Positions 1 to 8,701 of a DNA stretch of 64,000 bases are shown here, one piece after another; the first letter of the stretch is position 1; each line of letters begins with the position of its first letter. Where the stretch lies: assembly GCF_014199595.1 (NCBI RefSeq), contig NZ_JACHNX010000001.1, positions 62,001-126,000 of the forward strand, in the 5' to 3' direction. Origin of the DNA: Sphingomonas yabuuchiae (GTDB lineage Bacteria > Pseudomonadota > Alphaproteobacteria > Sphingomonadales > Sphingomonadaceae). Position numbers and translations under genes: made by a program. The notes under the pieces are model-generated. The model was not told where the DNA came from and ran no database searches. It worked only from the letters and a program-made list of their open reading frames with translations.

Positions 1-1548
1 CAGCGCCAGACCGCGCTGGGCGAGGCCCGCGCCAAGGCGAAGGCCGCCATGGCCGACCGTAGCCCACAGGAGCAGCTGGTCGCCGCCAAGCTGGTCAAGA
101 AGCTGGAAGCCGAGATCGTCCGCACCGCGATCCTGAAGGACGGCCGCCGCATCGACGGTCGCTCGACCACCCAGATCCGTCCGATCGAGGCGGAAGTTCA
201 CTTCCTGCCGCGTTCGCACGGCTCGGCGCTGTTCACGCGCGGCGAGACCCAGACCATCGCGACCACGACGCTGGGCACCCGCGACGCGGAGCAGATGATC
301 GACGGCCTGAACGGCCTGTCCTACCAGCACTTCATGCTGCACTATAACTTCCCGCCCTATTCGGTCGGCGAAGTGGGCCGCTTCGGCGCGCCGGGTCGTC
401 GCGAGATCGGCCATGGCAAGCTGGCTTGGCGTGCGCTGCACCCGGTGCTGCCGTCGAAGGAGGAATTCCCCTACACCATCCGCGTGACCAGCGACATCAC
501 CGAGTCGAACGGCTCGTCGTCGATGGCCACCGTCTGCGGCGGCTCGCTGTCGCTGATGGATGCGGGCGTTCCGCTGAAGCGTCCGGTCTCGGGCATCGCC
601 ATGGGCCTGATCCTGGAAGGCAAGGACTTCGCCGTCCTGTCGGACATCCTGGGTGACGAAGATCACCTGGGCGACATGGACTTCAAGGTCGCCGGCACCT
701 CCGAGGGCATCACCTCGCTCCAGATGGACATCAAGATCGCCGGTATCACCGAGGAGATCATGAAGGTCGCGCTGGCGCAGGCCAAGGAAGGCCGTGCGCA
801 CATCTTGGGCGAGATGAACAAGGCGCTGGGCGAAACCCGCACCGAGCTGTCGGCCCATGCCCCGCGCATCGAGACGATGACGATCGACAAGTCGAAGATC
901 CGCGACGTGATCGGCACCGGCGGCAAGGTGATCCGCGAGATCGTCGCCACCACCGGCGCCAAGGTCGACATCGACGACGAGGGCGTGATCAAGATCAGCT
1001 CGTCGGACGGTTCGCAGATCGAAGCCGCGATGAACTGGATCAAGGGCATCGTCGAAGAGGCCGAGGTCGGCAAGATCTACAACGGCAAGGTCGTCAACCT
1101 GGTCGATTTCGGTGCGTTCGTGAACTTCATGGGCGGCAAGGACGGTCTGGTCCACGTCTCGGAGATCAAGAACGAGCGCGTCGAGAAGGTCTCGGACGTC
1201 CTGACCGAAGGCCAGGAAGTCAAGGTCAAGGTCCTCGAGATCGATCCGCGCGGCAAGGTCCGCCTGTCGATGCGCGTTGTCGACCAGGAAACCGGCGCCG
1301 AGCTGGAGGACAACCGTCCGGCCCGCGAACCGCGTGAACCGCGCGGCGATCGTGGTCCCCGTGAAGGCGGTCGTGGTCCGCGCCGCGATGGTGGTGACCG
1401 TGGCGGCGAGCGCGGTGGTGATCGCGGTGGCGAAGGCCGCAGCGGCCCGCGTCGCGACCGTGGCGACCGTCCCCGTCGCGAAGGTGGCGAGCAGGGCGGT
1501 TCGCCCGAATTCGCCGCTCCGGCCTTCCTGACCGGCGATCGCGACTGA
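1..1548 (+). CDS. pnp: Polyribonucleotide nucleotidyltransferase (PNPase), 5' end outside window
   Basis: PNPase is the 3'-5' phosphorolytic exoribonuclease of mRNA decay. The frame is open to the first base of the window, so the N-terminal first RNase PH domain (roughly 200-250 residues) is missing. An internal Met at base 49 is not the start. Visible in order: the second RNase PH core ([16 protein letters not shown], then the [20 protein letters not shown] segment with catalytic acidic residues), a KH domain ([19 protein letters not shown] loop), an S1 domain ([15 protein letters not shown]), and a C-terminal tail of about 70 residues rich in Arg, Gly and Asp. The RG-rich tail resembles tails of other alphaproteobacterial PNPases and may bind RNA or partner proteins; that is inference. 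A rho-independent terminator follows. Confidence 0.97.
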   Translation, partial: QRQTALGEARAKAKAAMADRSPQEQLVAAKLVKKLEAEIVRTAILKDGRRIDGRSTTQIRPIEAEVHFLPRSHGSALFTRGETQTIATTTLGTRDAEQMIDGLNGLSYQHFMLHYNFPPYSVGEVGRFGAPGRREIGHGKLAWRALHPVLPSKEEFPYTIRVTSDITESNGSSSMATVCGGSLSLMDAGVPLKRPVSGIAMGLILEGKDFAVLSDILGDEDHLGDMDFKVAGTSEGITSLQMDIKIAGITEEIMKVALAQAKEGRAHILGEMNKALGETRTELSAHAPRIETMTIDKSKIRDVIGTGGKVIREIVATTGAKVDIDDEGVIKISSSDGSQIEAAMNWIKGIVEEAEVGKIYNGKVVNLVDFGAFVNFMGGKDGLVHVSEIKNERVEKVSDVLTEGQEVKVKVLEIDPRGKVRLSMRVVDQETGAELEDNRPAREPREPRGDRGPREGGRGPRRDGGDRGGERGGDRGGEGRSGPRRDRGDRPRREGGEQGGSPEFAAPAFLTGDRD

Positions 1549-1572
1549 TCCTTATCTTCGGATGACGGACAA

Positions 1573-1601
1573 GGGCTCGGGGGAAACTCCGGGCCCTTTT
1601 T
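1573..1601 (+). terminator. Rho-independent terminator of pnp
   Basis: GGGCTCGG (1573-1580) pairs with CCGGGCCC (1589-1596) with one G-U pair, followed directly by TTTTT. It lies 25 bases after the pnp stop codon. Confidence 0.8.
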
Positions 1602-1681
1602 CGTGGGCCCTTGCCCCTCCGCGCCCGGCTGCACCGGGCGGCTCCCCTCCCATCGGAATTGGGGAGGATTTGCGCACCTAT

Positions 1682-1738
1682 TCCTCCCCAAGCTGTGCTT
1701 GGGGAGGGGGACCGCCGCGAAGCGGTGGTGGAGGGGCA
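1682..1738 (+). repeat. Dispersed palindromic repeat, family A
   Basis: TCCTCCCCAAGCT-GTG-CTTGGGGAGG hairpin followed by GGGACC, a small variable hairpin and TGGTGGAGGGGC. The same architecture recurs as an inverted pair at 22369-22500. Bases 1602-1953 hold no gene that I can support; this repeat and the next one fill most of the gap. Confidence 0.7.
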
Positions 1739-1756
1739 GGGGGGCAGGAATCCCTT

Positions 1757-1897
1757 TGCCTTCGACTTCGGCGCTTTGCGCCGAAGTTTATCCTGAGCGG
1801 CTGGCTTGCCAGCCAGCCGAAGGGCTCAGGCTGAACTGAGGTTCGGAGTGGGGCCTCATACAAACCCCCGTTCGGCCTGAGCGAAGTCGAAGGCCAC
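1757..1897. repeat. Dispersed palindromic repeat, family B (long form)
   Basis: Contains nested palindromes (CTTCGGCGC TTT GCGCCGAAG; GGCTGGC TTG CCAGCC) and ends with the motif GCCTGAGCGAAGTCGAAGG in inverse orientation. About 77 bases starting at 1759 recur in reverse complement at 8612-8690 with a single difference. The family is also found at 12143, 24251 and 63821. It resembles REP/BIME-type elements placed between genes. Confidence 0.75.
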
Positions 1898-1953
1898 GCC
1901 CTCCCCCGCCAAGCGCCATCGACAGCCGCCAGCGCCCATCATAGCCTGACCCC

Positions 1954-3102
1954 GTGATCGAAACCCTGGCCATTTCCGGATATCGCTCGTTGCGCGACGT
2001 GGTGGTCCCGCTTGCCCCGCTGACCATCGTCACCGGCGCGAACGGCAGCGGGAAGTCGAGCCTCTACCGCGCACTGCGGCTGCTGTCCGACGTCGCGCAA
2101 GGCCGGGTTATCGCCTCGCTGGCGGCGGAGGGCGGGCTGAACTCCACCTTATGGGCGGGCCCGGAAAAGTTCAGCCGGGGGATGAAGAGCGGTAATGTGC
2201 CGGTGCAGGGGACGCGGCGCGACGGGCCGGTCAGCCTGAAACTGGGATTTTCATCCGCCGATTATGGCTATGCCATCGACCTGGGCCTGCCGATCCCGGG
2301 CTCGACGCGGTTCATGCATGACCCCGAGATCAAGGTGGAGGCGCTTTGGATGGGTCCCGCCATAGGACGGGCCAACCTGATCGCGGAGCGACGCGGCGAT
2401 CATGCGCGGGTGCGCCGGGCCGGGGATGGCACTTGGCGCGCGGACGGGCGGGCGATGGCGTCGTTCGACTCGATGGTCACCCACTGGGCCGATGGCGGCG
2501 ACGGACTGGAGCTGCTGGCCTTGCGTGAGCGGATGCGCGGCTGGCGCTTCTATGACGATCTGCGCACCGACCGAGACGCGCCCGCGCGACGGCCGCAGGT
2601 GGGGACCTTCACCCCGGTCTTGTCGGGCGACGGCGGCGATGTCGGCGCGGCGATTCAGACCATCTTCGAGATCGGCGAGGGCGATGCGCTGGCCGACACC
2701 ATCGCCGATGCCTTTGACGGCGCGACGTTGCAGGTCGGCGAGCGGTTCGAGGTGATGATGCGGCAATATGGCCTGCTGCGCCCGCTCTTGGTGGCCGAGC
2801 TGTCCGACGGGACGCTGCGCTATATCCTGCTCGCCGCCGCGCTCTTGTCGCCGCGTCCCCCGGAACTGATGATCCTGAACGAACCCGAGGCGAGCCTGCA
2901 TCCCGATCTGCTCGGCCCGCTCGCCCGGCTGATCGTCAGGGCTTCGGCGCGGTGCCAGGTCATCACCGTGTCGCACGCCGCCCCGCTGGTCGACGCGTTG
3001 GAACGGAGCCCGGCGGCACGCGGCATCCGCCTGTACAAGGAACTGGGCGAGACGCTGGTCGAGGATGTCGCGCGTCCGCGCTGGACCTGGCCCGGTCGAT
3101 AG
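1954..3102 (+). CDS. Predicted ABC/SMC-like ATPase (AAA family, COG4637-type)
   Basis: 382 residues from a GTG start. Walker A is GANGSGKS at residues 28-35, directly after a beta strand typical of RecF/SMC-type heads (IETLAISGYRSLRD). Near the C-terminus are an LSDGTLRY signature-like motif, a Walker B strand (ELMILNEPEASLHP) and an H-loop (VITVSHAAPLV). There is no transmembrane segment and no coiled-coil arm, so it is a stand-alone head-domain ATPase of a widespread family with unknown cellular role. It converges with the glycosyltransferase gene with only three bases between the stop codons. Some relatives act in DNA repair or phage defence (OLD-like), but no nuclease (TOPRIM) domain is visible, so I do not assign such a role. 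Confidence 0.85.
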   Translation: MIETLAISGYRSLRDVVVPLAPLTIVTGANGSGKSSLYRALRLLSDVAQGRVIASLAAEGGLNSTLWAGPEKFSRGMKSGNVPVQGTRRDGPVSLKLGFSSADYGYAIDLGLPIPGSTRFMHDPEIKVEALWMGPAIGRANLIAERRGDHARVRRAGDGTWRADGRAMASFDSMVTHWADGGDGLELLALRERMRGWRFYDDLRTDRDAPARRPQVGTFTPVLSGDGGDVGAAIQTIFEIGEGDALADTIADAFDGATLQVGERFEVMMRQYGLLRPLLVAELSDGTLRYILLAAALLSPRPPELMILNEPEASLHPDLLGPLARLIVRASARCQVITVSHAAPLVDALERSPAARGIRLYKELGETLVEDVARPRWTWPGR

Positions 3103-3105
3103 CGG

Positions 3106-4098
3106 TCAGGCCGGGTCCTTGGCCCCCTCATGCGCGCTATAGCCCAGTCGCGCATGGCCCTGCACCGGCCCCGCCACATCGGCAACGAGATAGAGAGGCC
3201 GCCGCTTCGATTCGATATAGAGCCGCCCCAGATATTCGCCGATCATGCCCAGCACGAACATCTGCACCGCGCCCAGGATGACGGTGACGAGCATGGTCGA
3301 GGTCCAGCCCTGCACCGCCGAGCCGGTCAGCCAGCCGATCGCGATATAGACGATCAGCAACAACGACGCCGCCGTCAGCGCGAGGCCGATATGGCTGGCC
3401 CAGCGCAGGGGCGCGGTGGAGAACCCCGTCACCGCGTCGAAGGCGAGCGCGATCATCTTGCCCAGCGGATAATGGGTCTCGCCCGCATGACGCTCGGCGC
3501 GGTCATAGGGGAAGGGGACCTGGCGAAAGCCGACCCAGGCGACCATGCCGCGAATGAAGCGCGCCTGTTCGGGCAGCGATTGCAGCGCGTCGAGCGCGCG
3601 GCGGCTCATCAGGCGGAAATCGCCGGTGTCGAGCGGGATCGGCGTATCGGTCAGCCGGTCGAGCATCCGGTAGAAGAGCGCCGCCGTCGCCTTCTTGAAC
3701 AGCGTTTCCCCGGCCCGCTTGCGGCGGACGGCATAGACCACGTCCGCCCCTTGCGCCGCCATGGTCGCGCGCATGTCGGTGAGGAGTTCGGGCGGGTCCT
3801 GAAGATCGGCGTCGATGATCAGGATCTGCTCGCCCGCGCACAGGTCGAGCCCTGCGGTCAGGGCCAGCTGGTGGCCGTGATTGCGCGACAGGTTGATCGC
3901 CACCAGATGCGGATCGGCGGCGGCCAGCCGCTGCATCACCGGCCAGCTGTCGTCCTTCGAGCCGTCGTTGATCAGGACGATCTCATAATCCTCGCCCACC
4001 GCCGCGCGCGCCGCACCCGAGATGCGCGCGTGGAGCACGTCCAGGCAAGCGGCTTCGTTATAGCAGGGGACGACGACGGACAGGGCAGGGCGCTTCAT
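3106..4098 (-). CDS. GT2 family glycosyltransferase (GtrB/ArnC-like, polyprenyl-phosphate sugar transferase)
   Basis: 330 residues. The N-terminal GT-A domain has VVVPCYNEA, VLINDGSKDDS and the metal-binding IIDADLQDPPE motif (DxD), with GDFRLM further on; these are hallmarks of the DPM1/GtrB/ArnC group that transfers a sugar from a nucleotide donor to undecaprenyl phosphate on the cytoplasmic face. Two hydrophobic segments at about residues 235-257 and 268-290 anchor it in the inner membrane, as in GtrB. The sugar cannot be read from the sequence. No flippase or polymerase partner lies next to it, so it is probably an orphan envelope-modifying enzyme. Confidence 0.88.
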   Translation of the reverse strand: MKRPALSVVVPCYNEAACLDVLHARISGAARAAVGEDYEIVLINDGSKDDSWPVMQRLAAADPHLVAINLSRNHGHQLALTAGLDLCAGEQILIIDADLQDPPELLTDMRATMAAQGADVVYAVRRKRAGETLFKKATAALFYRMLDRLTDTPIPLDTGDFRLMSRRALDALQSLPEQARFIRGMVAWVGFRQVPFPYDRAERHAGETHYPLGKMIALAFDAVTGFSTAPLRWASHIGLALTAASLLLIVYIAIGWLTGSAVQGWTSTMLVTVILGAVQMFVLGMIGEYLGRLYIESKRRPLYLVADVAGPVQGHARLGYSAHEGAKDPA

Positions 4099-4114
4099 GA
4101 CGCCGCCGGTTTAA

Positions 4115-4392
4115 GGTCCGGCCCCATAAACGGCAATGGTCGTGACGGAGCCGATTTTGATTCAGGGCAAGAAGCGAGGAGTGGAGCGATGCTTGCGGAT
4201 CGTGACCCCAAGCCATTTTGGCTCGCGACGCCGCACTGGGGCAAAATCGGCCCGCCGCACAGCGGTTGCCCTGTCGCGCCCGCCGCCTGCGTCGCACGTC
4301 TTGCAGGTAGCGCCGCTACCTGCTGCACCGCGCTTCTTGCCGGACGAACACGGGAGGGCAATCACGACCGTTGCCGCTTATGGGGCCGGACC
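4115..4392. repeat. MITE-like segment with 30-bp imperfect terminal inverted repeats
   Basis: Bases 4115-4144 and 4363-4392 are inverted copies matching at 28 of 30 positions (core GGCCCCATAA). A nested perfect pair, GGCAAGAAGCG (4166-4176) and CGCTTCTTGCC (4331-4341), sits the same 21 bases inside each end. Most of the 316-base gap between the glycosyltransferase and the protease is this element. No transposase is encoded, so it could be a non-autonomous element or simply a large cruciform or terminator structure. Confidence 0.5.
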
Positions 4393-4414
4393 CTCGCGGC
4401 GTCGAAGCCGTCCG

Positions 4415-5830
4415 TCACCCATTCACGACCAACTTGACCAAGCGACCCGGTACCAGCGCTTGTTCCGGGTCGAGGCCGTTCAGCGTCACGAACCGCTCGC
4501 GCTTGTAATCGGGAAAGGCCATGCGCGCCGCCAGGCTGTCGATCGTGTCGCCCTGACGAACCGTCACGATGCTGATCTTCTTGCCGCGAATGCCGTTCGC
4601 CTCGGCGGTGGACAGCGGCGCGACCGAGGCGAGCAGCGACTGGAACGGCCCGATGCCCGAGCCCGCGGGCGTGACCAGCGTGAAGGTATAGGTGGCCGAG
4701 AGGAAGCGGTAGGCGACCACCGTGGCATCGACCGCGCGATTGTTGGCGGCGGCGCGGGTGGTGACATAGGCATAGGGAATGCCGTTCGCCGTGCCGTTCT
4801 GAAGCTGGCCCGAGGGGGTGCCGGTGCCGAGCTGCCCGAAGCGCTGGGTGATCGCCTGGCCCAGGTCGCTGCCTTGGGCGAGACGCATCTCGGCCTGCCC
4901 GCCCTGGCCGACCACCGTCACCGCATCGCTGCCATTGGCAATCGCATAGCCATTGGGGGCGGTGAATTTCAGCTTGAGGCCGGGATGGCGGAAGGTCTGG
5001 CCGTCGACAATGCCTTCCTTGGGATCGTCGCCATAAGGCATGCCGTCGAGCATCCGCAGATAGGCGGTGTCCTGGGGCGGGGTGGTTTCGGGGCGGCCGG
5101 TCTGCTTGGCGAGCGCGGCGGCGCGGCGCACGCGGTCGGCGCTATTGGGATGGGTCGAGGCCCAGGTGGGGACGGCATTGGCGTTCCTGCCCGAGGTCCG
5201 CGCGGCCAAGTTGCTCGACGCCGCCAGCGAAGCGAGCATGTCGGCCGAGGCGTAAGGGTCGTATCCGGCGGCCGTCATGTAGCGGATGCCGAGGCCATCG
5301 GCCTGATATTCCTGATCGCGGCCATATTTCAGCGTGTAGAGCTGCGCGCCGGTGCCGACGACCTGGCTGGCGATATTGCTGCCGGTCAGCAGGCCCGCGC
5401 CCGCCGCGAGGATCGAACCGATGGTCGAGCGGGTGTTGCGGCTCTGCGAATGGCGCGCGGCGACATGGCCGACCTCGTGGCCCAAGACCGAGGCCAGCTC
5501 GGCCTCCGAATTCATCAGCGCGAGCAGCTGGCGGGTGACATAGATATAGCCGCCGGGGATGGCGAAGGCGTTCTCGACCGGTGAGTTGAGCGTGGTGACG
5601 GTGAAGTCCCCTTGCGCGTTCGACAGGCCCGACTGGACCGCGACGCGCTTGCCGACCCGCTCGACGAACGCGGCCTGCGGGCCGGTGTAGCGGCCGCCAT
5701 ATTGCGCCACGAGCTGCGGATTGGCCTGTGCCCCCTGCGCCTTGTCGGATGCGGAGATGGAGCGGGTGGTCTGGGCCGCGGCGGGGGCGGCGACGAGCGC
5801 GAGCATGGCGGCGGCGGTGGCGAAACGCAT
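4415..5830 (-). CDS. Secreted M48-family zinc metalloprotease with C-terminal LysM-like domain
   Basis: 471 residues. A clear Sec signal peptide (about residues 1-19, ending APAAAQ) sends the protein to the periplasm. The peptidase domain has the zinc motif HEVGH (in SVLGHEVGHVAARHS) and the third ligand Glu in QEYQADGLGIRYM, as in BepA/YfgC and LoiP relatives that degrade misfolded outer-membrane proteins. A middle domain of unknown function follows. The last 50 residues (VRQGDTIDSLAARM to LVPGRLVKLVV) look like a LysM peptidoglycan-binding module. There are no TPR repeats, unlike BepA. It stands alone, with repeats on both sides. Confidence 0.9.
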   Translation of the reverse strand: MRFATAAAMLALVAAPAAAQTTRSISASDKAQGAQANPQLVAQYGGRYTGPQAAFVERVGKRVAVQSGLSNAQGDFTVTTLNSPVENAFAIPGGYIYVTRQLLALMNSEAELASVLGHEVGHVAARHSQSRNTRSTIGSILAAGAGLLTGSNIASQVVGTGAQLYTLKYGRDQEYQADGLGIRYMTAAGYDPYASADMLASLAASSNLAARTSGRNANAVPTWASTHPNSADRVRRAAALAKQTGRPETTPPQDTAYLRMLDGMPYGDDPKEGIVDGQTFRHPGLKLKFTAPNGYAIANGSDAVTVVGQGGQAEMRLAQGSDLGQAITQRFGQLGTGTPSGQLQNGTANGIPYAYVTTRAAANNRAVDATVVAYRFLSATYTFTLVTPAGSGIGPFQSLLASVAPLSTAEANGIRGKKISIVTVRQGDTIDSLAARMAFPDYKRERFVTLNGLDPEQALVPGRLVKLVVNG

Positions 5831-5936
5831 CGGTGACGGACTCCCTGTTCGCGCTTTTCAAAGCGCGTGACGGGCGCGGGTTCCAGCTTTTTGTTACGGA
5901 CGCGTCATTTTGCTGTCAGGATTCCGTTGGCACCGT

Positions 5937-6239
5937 GCCGTGCCCCGGCGAAGGGCGGGGTCCAGTTTCTTCGTTGCAGATGGCGCGCAAAACGGTGCGG
6001 GGGAAGCACCTGCTCTGCGTCTTCGATCATTCACCGCAACTGGGCCCCGGCCTTCGCCGGGGAACAGGAAGAATTGGTTCGCGCGGAGACGCGGAGACGC
6101 GGAGGTGTTTGGCCCGCCGCAGATGCTGGCCTATTCTACACGGCGTTCCGGGCCTATCTTCCTCCCCTGCAAGGGGGGATAAAGTAAGCGAGTCAGGCGC
6201 AGCTGGTGCCGCTTACATTCCTCCGCGTTTCCGCGCGAA
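5937..6239. repeat. Intergenic repeat cluster upstream of the protease
   Basis: The 409 bases between the protease and rsh contain no supported gene. They hold an inverted pair, CCCCGGCGAAGG (about 5942) against CCCCGGCCTTCGCCGGGG (6045-6063), and a second inverted pair, TTCGCGCGGAGACGCGGAG (about 6077) against CTCCGCGTTTCCGCGCGAA (6221-6239), matching at 18 of 19 positions. A CTCCCCTGCAAGGGG hairpin lies near 6165. These are further dispersed palindromes of the kind seen across the window. Confidence 0.55.
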
Positions 6240-8339
6240 CTAAACCCGCTCCACCAAACTCACCACATCCGCCGCGCGCAATGCTGCGATCAGGCGCATC
6301 AGATGTTGCAGGTCGTGCACCTCGACATCGATCAGGTTGGTGTGGAACCGCGTGTCGCGCGTATCCAGACGGACGTTGATGATGTTGGCCTTATGCTGGC
6401 CGATGATCGTCGCCAGGATGCCCAGCGCACCGGGTTCGTTCTTGACCATGACCGAGATACGCGCCGTCGCGCCCTCGCTCTCGTCGCCCCAGGAGACGTC
6501 GACCCAGTCGGTTTCCTCATCGGTGCGGTCGGCCAGTTCGGCCAGCACCAGGCATTGGATCGCATGGACCTCGATCCCCGCATCCGGGCGGCGCAGGCCG
6601 ACGATGCGGTCGCCCGGCACCGGGTGACAGCATTGCGCCAAGTCATAGGCGACGCCCGGCGTCAGCCCCTTGATCGAGATGGCGCTCGACTGAGGCGGGA
6701 GGGCGGCGACGTCCGCCCCGGCCGAGCCCGGCATCAGCGCCTCCATGACCGCCGCATCCGACACCGTACGGCGCGCGATCGCGATCATCAGATGCGCCTC
6801 GTCGGGCATCTTCAACCGTTGCAGCGCATGGGTCAGTGCGTCCGGCCCGATCTGGGCGGGCAGGCGGCGGACGATGTCCTCGTACAGCTTGCTGCCCAGG
6901 CTGACCTGTTCGGTACGCTCGGCATGACGCAGGTGGCGGCGGATCGCGGCCAGCGCCTTGCCGGTGATCGCCAGGTTCAGCCAGTTGGCCTGCGGCGTCT
7001 GTCCGGCCGAGCGCAATATCTGCACCTGGTCGCCGTTCGAGATGACGGTCGACAGCGGCACGACCCGCCCGTTCAGCTTGGCGCCCACCGCCTGGTCGCC
7101 CAGATCGGTGTGCACGGCATAGGCAAAGTCGATCGGCGTCGCGCCCTTCGGCAGCTGGATCAGTTCGCCCTTGGGGGTAAAGGCGAAGATGCGATCCTGA
7201 TACATCGCCATCTTCGTATGCTCGATCAGCTCTTCGGGGCTGTCCGAGGTATCGAGGATTTCGACCAGGTCGCGAATCCAGCTGACCTGCGCGTCGTGGC
7301 GCGTCGCCTGCTTGTAGGTCCAGTGCGCGGCCAGGCCGAAATCGGCCTCGGCATGCATTTCGGGGGTGCGAATCTGAATCTCGATGCGGGCATTGTCGGC
7401 ATGGATGACGCTGGTGTGGAGCGAGCGATAGCCGTTGCGCTTGGGCGTCGAGATATAGTCCTTGAACCGCCCCGGCACCATCGGCCAGCGGCGATGGATC
7501 AGCCCCAGCGCGCGGTAGCAATCCTCCTCGGTCGGCACGATCGCGCGGAACGCCATGACGTCGGACAGCTGCTCAAAGCTGATATGCCGCTCGTTCATCT
7601 TGCGGAAGATTGAGAAGGCGGACTTTTCGCGCCCCGTCACGTCGGCATCCACGCCGCCGCGCGACATCAGCAGCTTCAGGCCCGAGGCGATCTTGGAAAT
7701 CCGGTCGCCGCCGCCTTCCTTCATCTGCGCGAGACGCAGCGTGATCGACTCATAGGCTTCGGGTTCGAGCTGCTGGAAGGAGAGCATCTGCATCTCCTTC
7801 ATGAACTCATACATGCCGATCCGCTCGGCGAGCGGGGCATAGATGTCCATCGTCTCCTTCGCGATGCGGCGGCGCTTTTCCGGCTTCGCGATGTGATGGA
7901 GCGTGCGCATATTGTGCAGCCGGTCGGCCAGCTTCACCAGCAGGACGCGGATATCGTCCGACATGGCGAGCAGAAATTTGCGCAAGTTCTCGGCCGCGCG
8001 TTCGCTCTCGGTCTGCGCCTCGATCTTGGACAGCTTGGTGACGCCGTCGACCAGCCGCGCGACATTGGGACCGAACAGCCGCTCGATCTCGTCATAGGTG
8101 GCGACGGTATCCTCGATCGTGTCGTGCAGGATGGCGGTGGCGATCGTCTCGTCATCCAGATGCAGGTCGGTCAGGATGCCGGCCACCTCGATCGGATGGC
8201 TGAAATAGGGATCGCCCGAGGCACGCTTCTGGCTGCCATGCGCCTTCATCGAGAAGACATAGGCGCGATTGAGCAGCGCCTCATCGGCCTGGGGGTCGTA
8301 GTCGAGCACGCGGTCGACGAGTTCATACTGGCGGAGCAC
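6240..8339 (-). CDS. rsh: Bifunctional (p)ppGpp synthetase/hydrolase (RelA/SpoT homologue)
   Basis: About 699 residues using a GTG start at 8339, giving an N-terminus LRQYELVDRVLDYDPQADEALL as is usual for the family. The frame stays open upstream to 8507, but that extension translates repeat DNA and is unlikely to be protein. Domains in order: HD hydrolase (FSHPIEVAGILTDL, ILHDTIEDT), synthetase (RFKDYISTPKRNGYRSLH, EIQIRT), TGS (FAFTPKGELIQLPKGATPIDFAYAVH), and a C-terminal ACT domain (SVMVKNEPGALGILATII). The RFKD (RXKD) form is typical of bifunctional Rel/Spo enzymes rather than of monofunctional RelA. Both active sites look intact. It is expected to be the main stringent-response enzyme. 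The alternative ATG at 8378 is possible; none of the starts has a good Shine-Dalgarno sequence. Confidence 0.93.
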   Translation of the reverse strand: MLRQYELVDRVLDYDPQADEALLNRAYVFSMKAHGSQKRASGDPYFSHPIEVAGILTDLHLDDETIATAILHDTIEDTVATYDEIERLFGPNVARLVDGVTKLSKIEAQTESERAAENLRKFLLAMSDDIRVLLVKLADRLHNMRTLHHIAKPEKRRRIAKETMDIYAPLAERIGMYEFMKEMQMLSFQQLEPEAYESITLRLAQMKEGGGDRISKIASGLKLLMSRGGVDADVTGREKSAFSIFRKMNERHISFEQLSDVMAFRAIVPTEEDCYRALGLIHRRWPMVPGRFKDYISTPKRNGYRSLHTSVIHADNARIEIQIRTPEMHAEADFGLAAHWTYKQATRHDAQVSWIRDLVEILDTSDSPEELIEHTKMAMYQDRIFAFTPKGELIQLPKGATPIDFAYAVHTDLGDQAVGAKLNGRVVPLSTVISNGDQVQILRSAGQTPQANWLNLAITGKALAAIRRHLRHAERTEQVSLGSKLYEDIVRRLPAQIGPDALTHALQRLKMPDEAHLMIAIARRTVSDAAVMEALMPGSAGADVAALPPQSSAISIKGLTPGVAYDLAQCCHPVPGDRIVGLRRPDAGIEVHAIQCLVLAELADRTDEETDWVDVSWGDESEGATARISVMVKNEPGALGILATIIGQHKANIINVRLDTRDTRFHTNLIDVEVHDLQHLMRLIAALRAADVVSLVERV

Positions 8340-8419
8340 GATATCAGATTTGCGTGGTAGGGATGGGCAATGCAACATTTTTGATGCGATCAGGGTGATC
8401 GAATTGCGGCCCTTCTTTC

Positions 8420-8540
8420 TTAAGCCCCTCTCCCGGCAGGGGGAGGGGGTGGGGAGGGGCAAGAGCCACGGGGGCTGGTCTCTATGAGACCCCGTGCCCT
8501 CCCCCATCCCCTCCCGCCAGCGGGAGGGGAGCGGCCAGAG
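8420..8540. repeat. GC-rich palindromic repeat (CCCCTCTCCC type)
   Basis: Left arm CCCCTCTCCCGGCAGGGGGAGGGG, centre GAGACC-type hairpin near 8480-8492 (GGTCTCTATGAGACC), right arm CCCTCCCGCCAGCGGGAGGGG. Related in style, but not in detail, to the elements at 28652 and 62036. It lies just upstream of rsh and may influence its leader. Confidence 0.5.
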
Positions 8541-8554
8541 GCGAGGGTGGGGCG

Positions 8555-8696
8555 TGGCCTTCGGCTTCGCTCAGGCTGAACGGGGGTCGTAGAAAACCTC
8601 AATTCCCGACCCCCGTTCAGCCTGAGCCCTTCGGCTGGCTGGCGAGCCAGCCGCTCAGGATAAACTTCGGCGCAAAGCGCCGAAGTCGAAGGCCAC
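8555..8696. repeat. Dispersed palindromic repeat, family B (long form, inverted pair)
   Basis: Left half GGCCTTCGGCTTCGCTCAGGC; right half (8608-8696) is the reverse complement of the long repeat at 1759-1835, with one difference in about 77 bases. It separates the helicase 3' end from the rsh upstream region. Confidence 0.75.
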
Positions 8697-8701
8697 AAGC
8701 C

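Noticed and set aside
1602..1953. Small frames between pnp and the ATPase
   Set aside because: They translate repeat DNA and have no ribosome sites or recognisable sequence.
8340..8507. 56-residue N-terminal extension of Rsh
   Set aside because: It translates a palindromic repeat and does not resemble Rsh N-termini; the GTG at 8339 gives the expected start.
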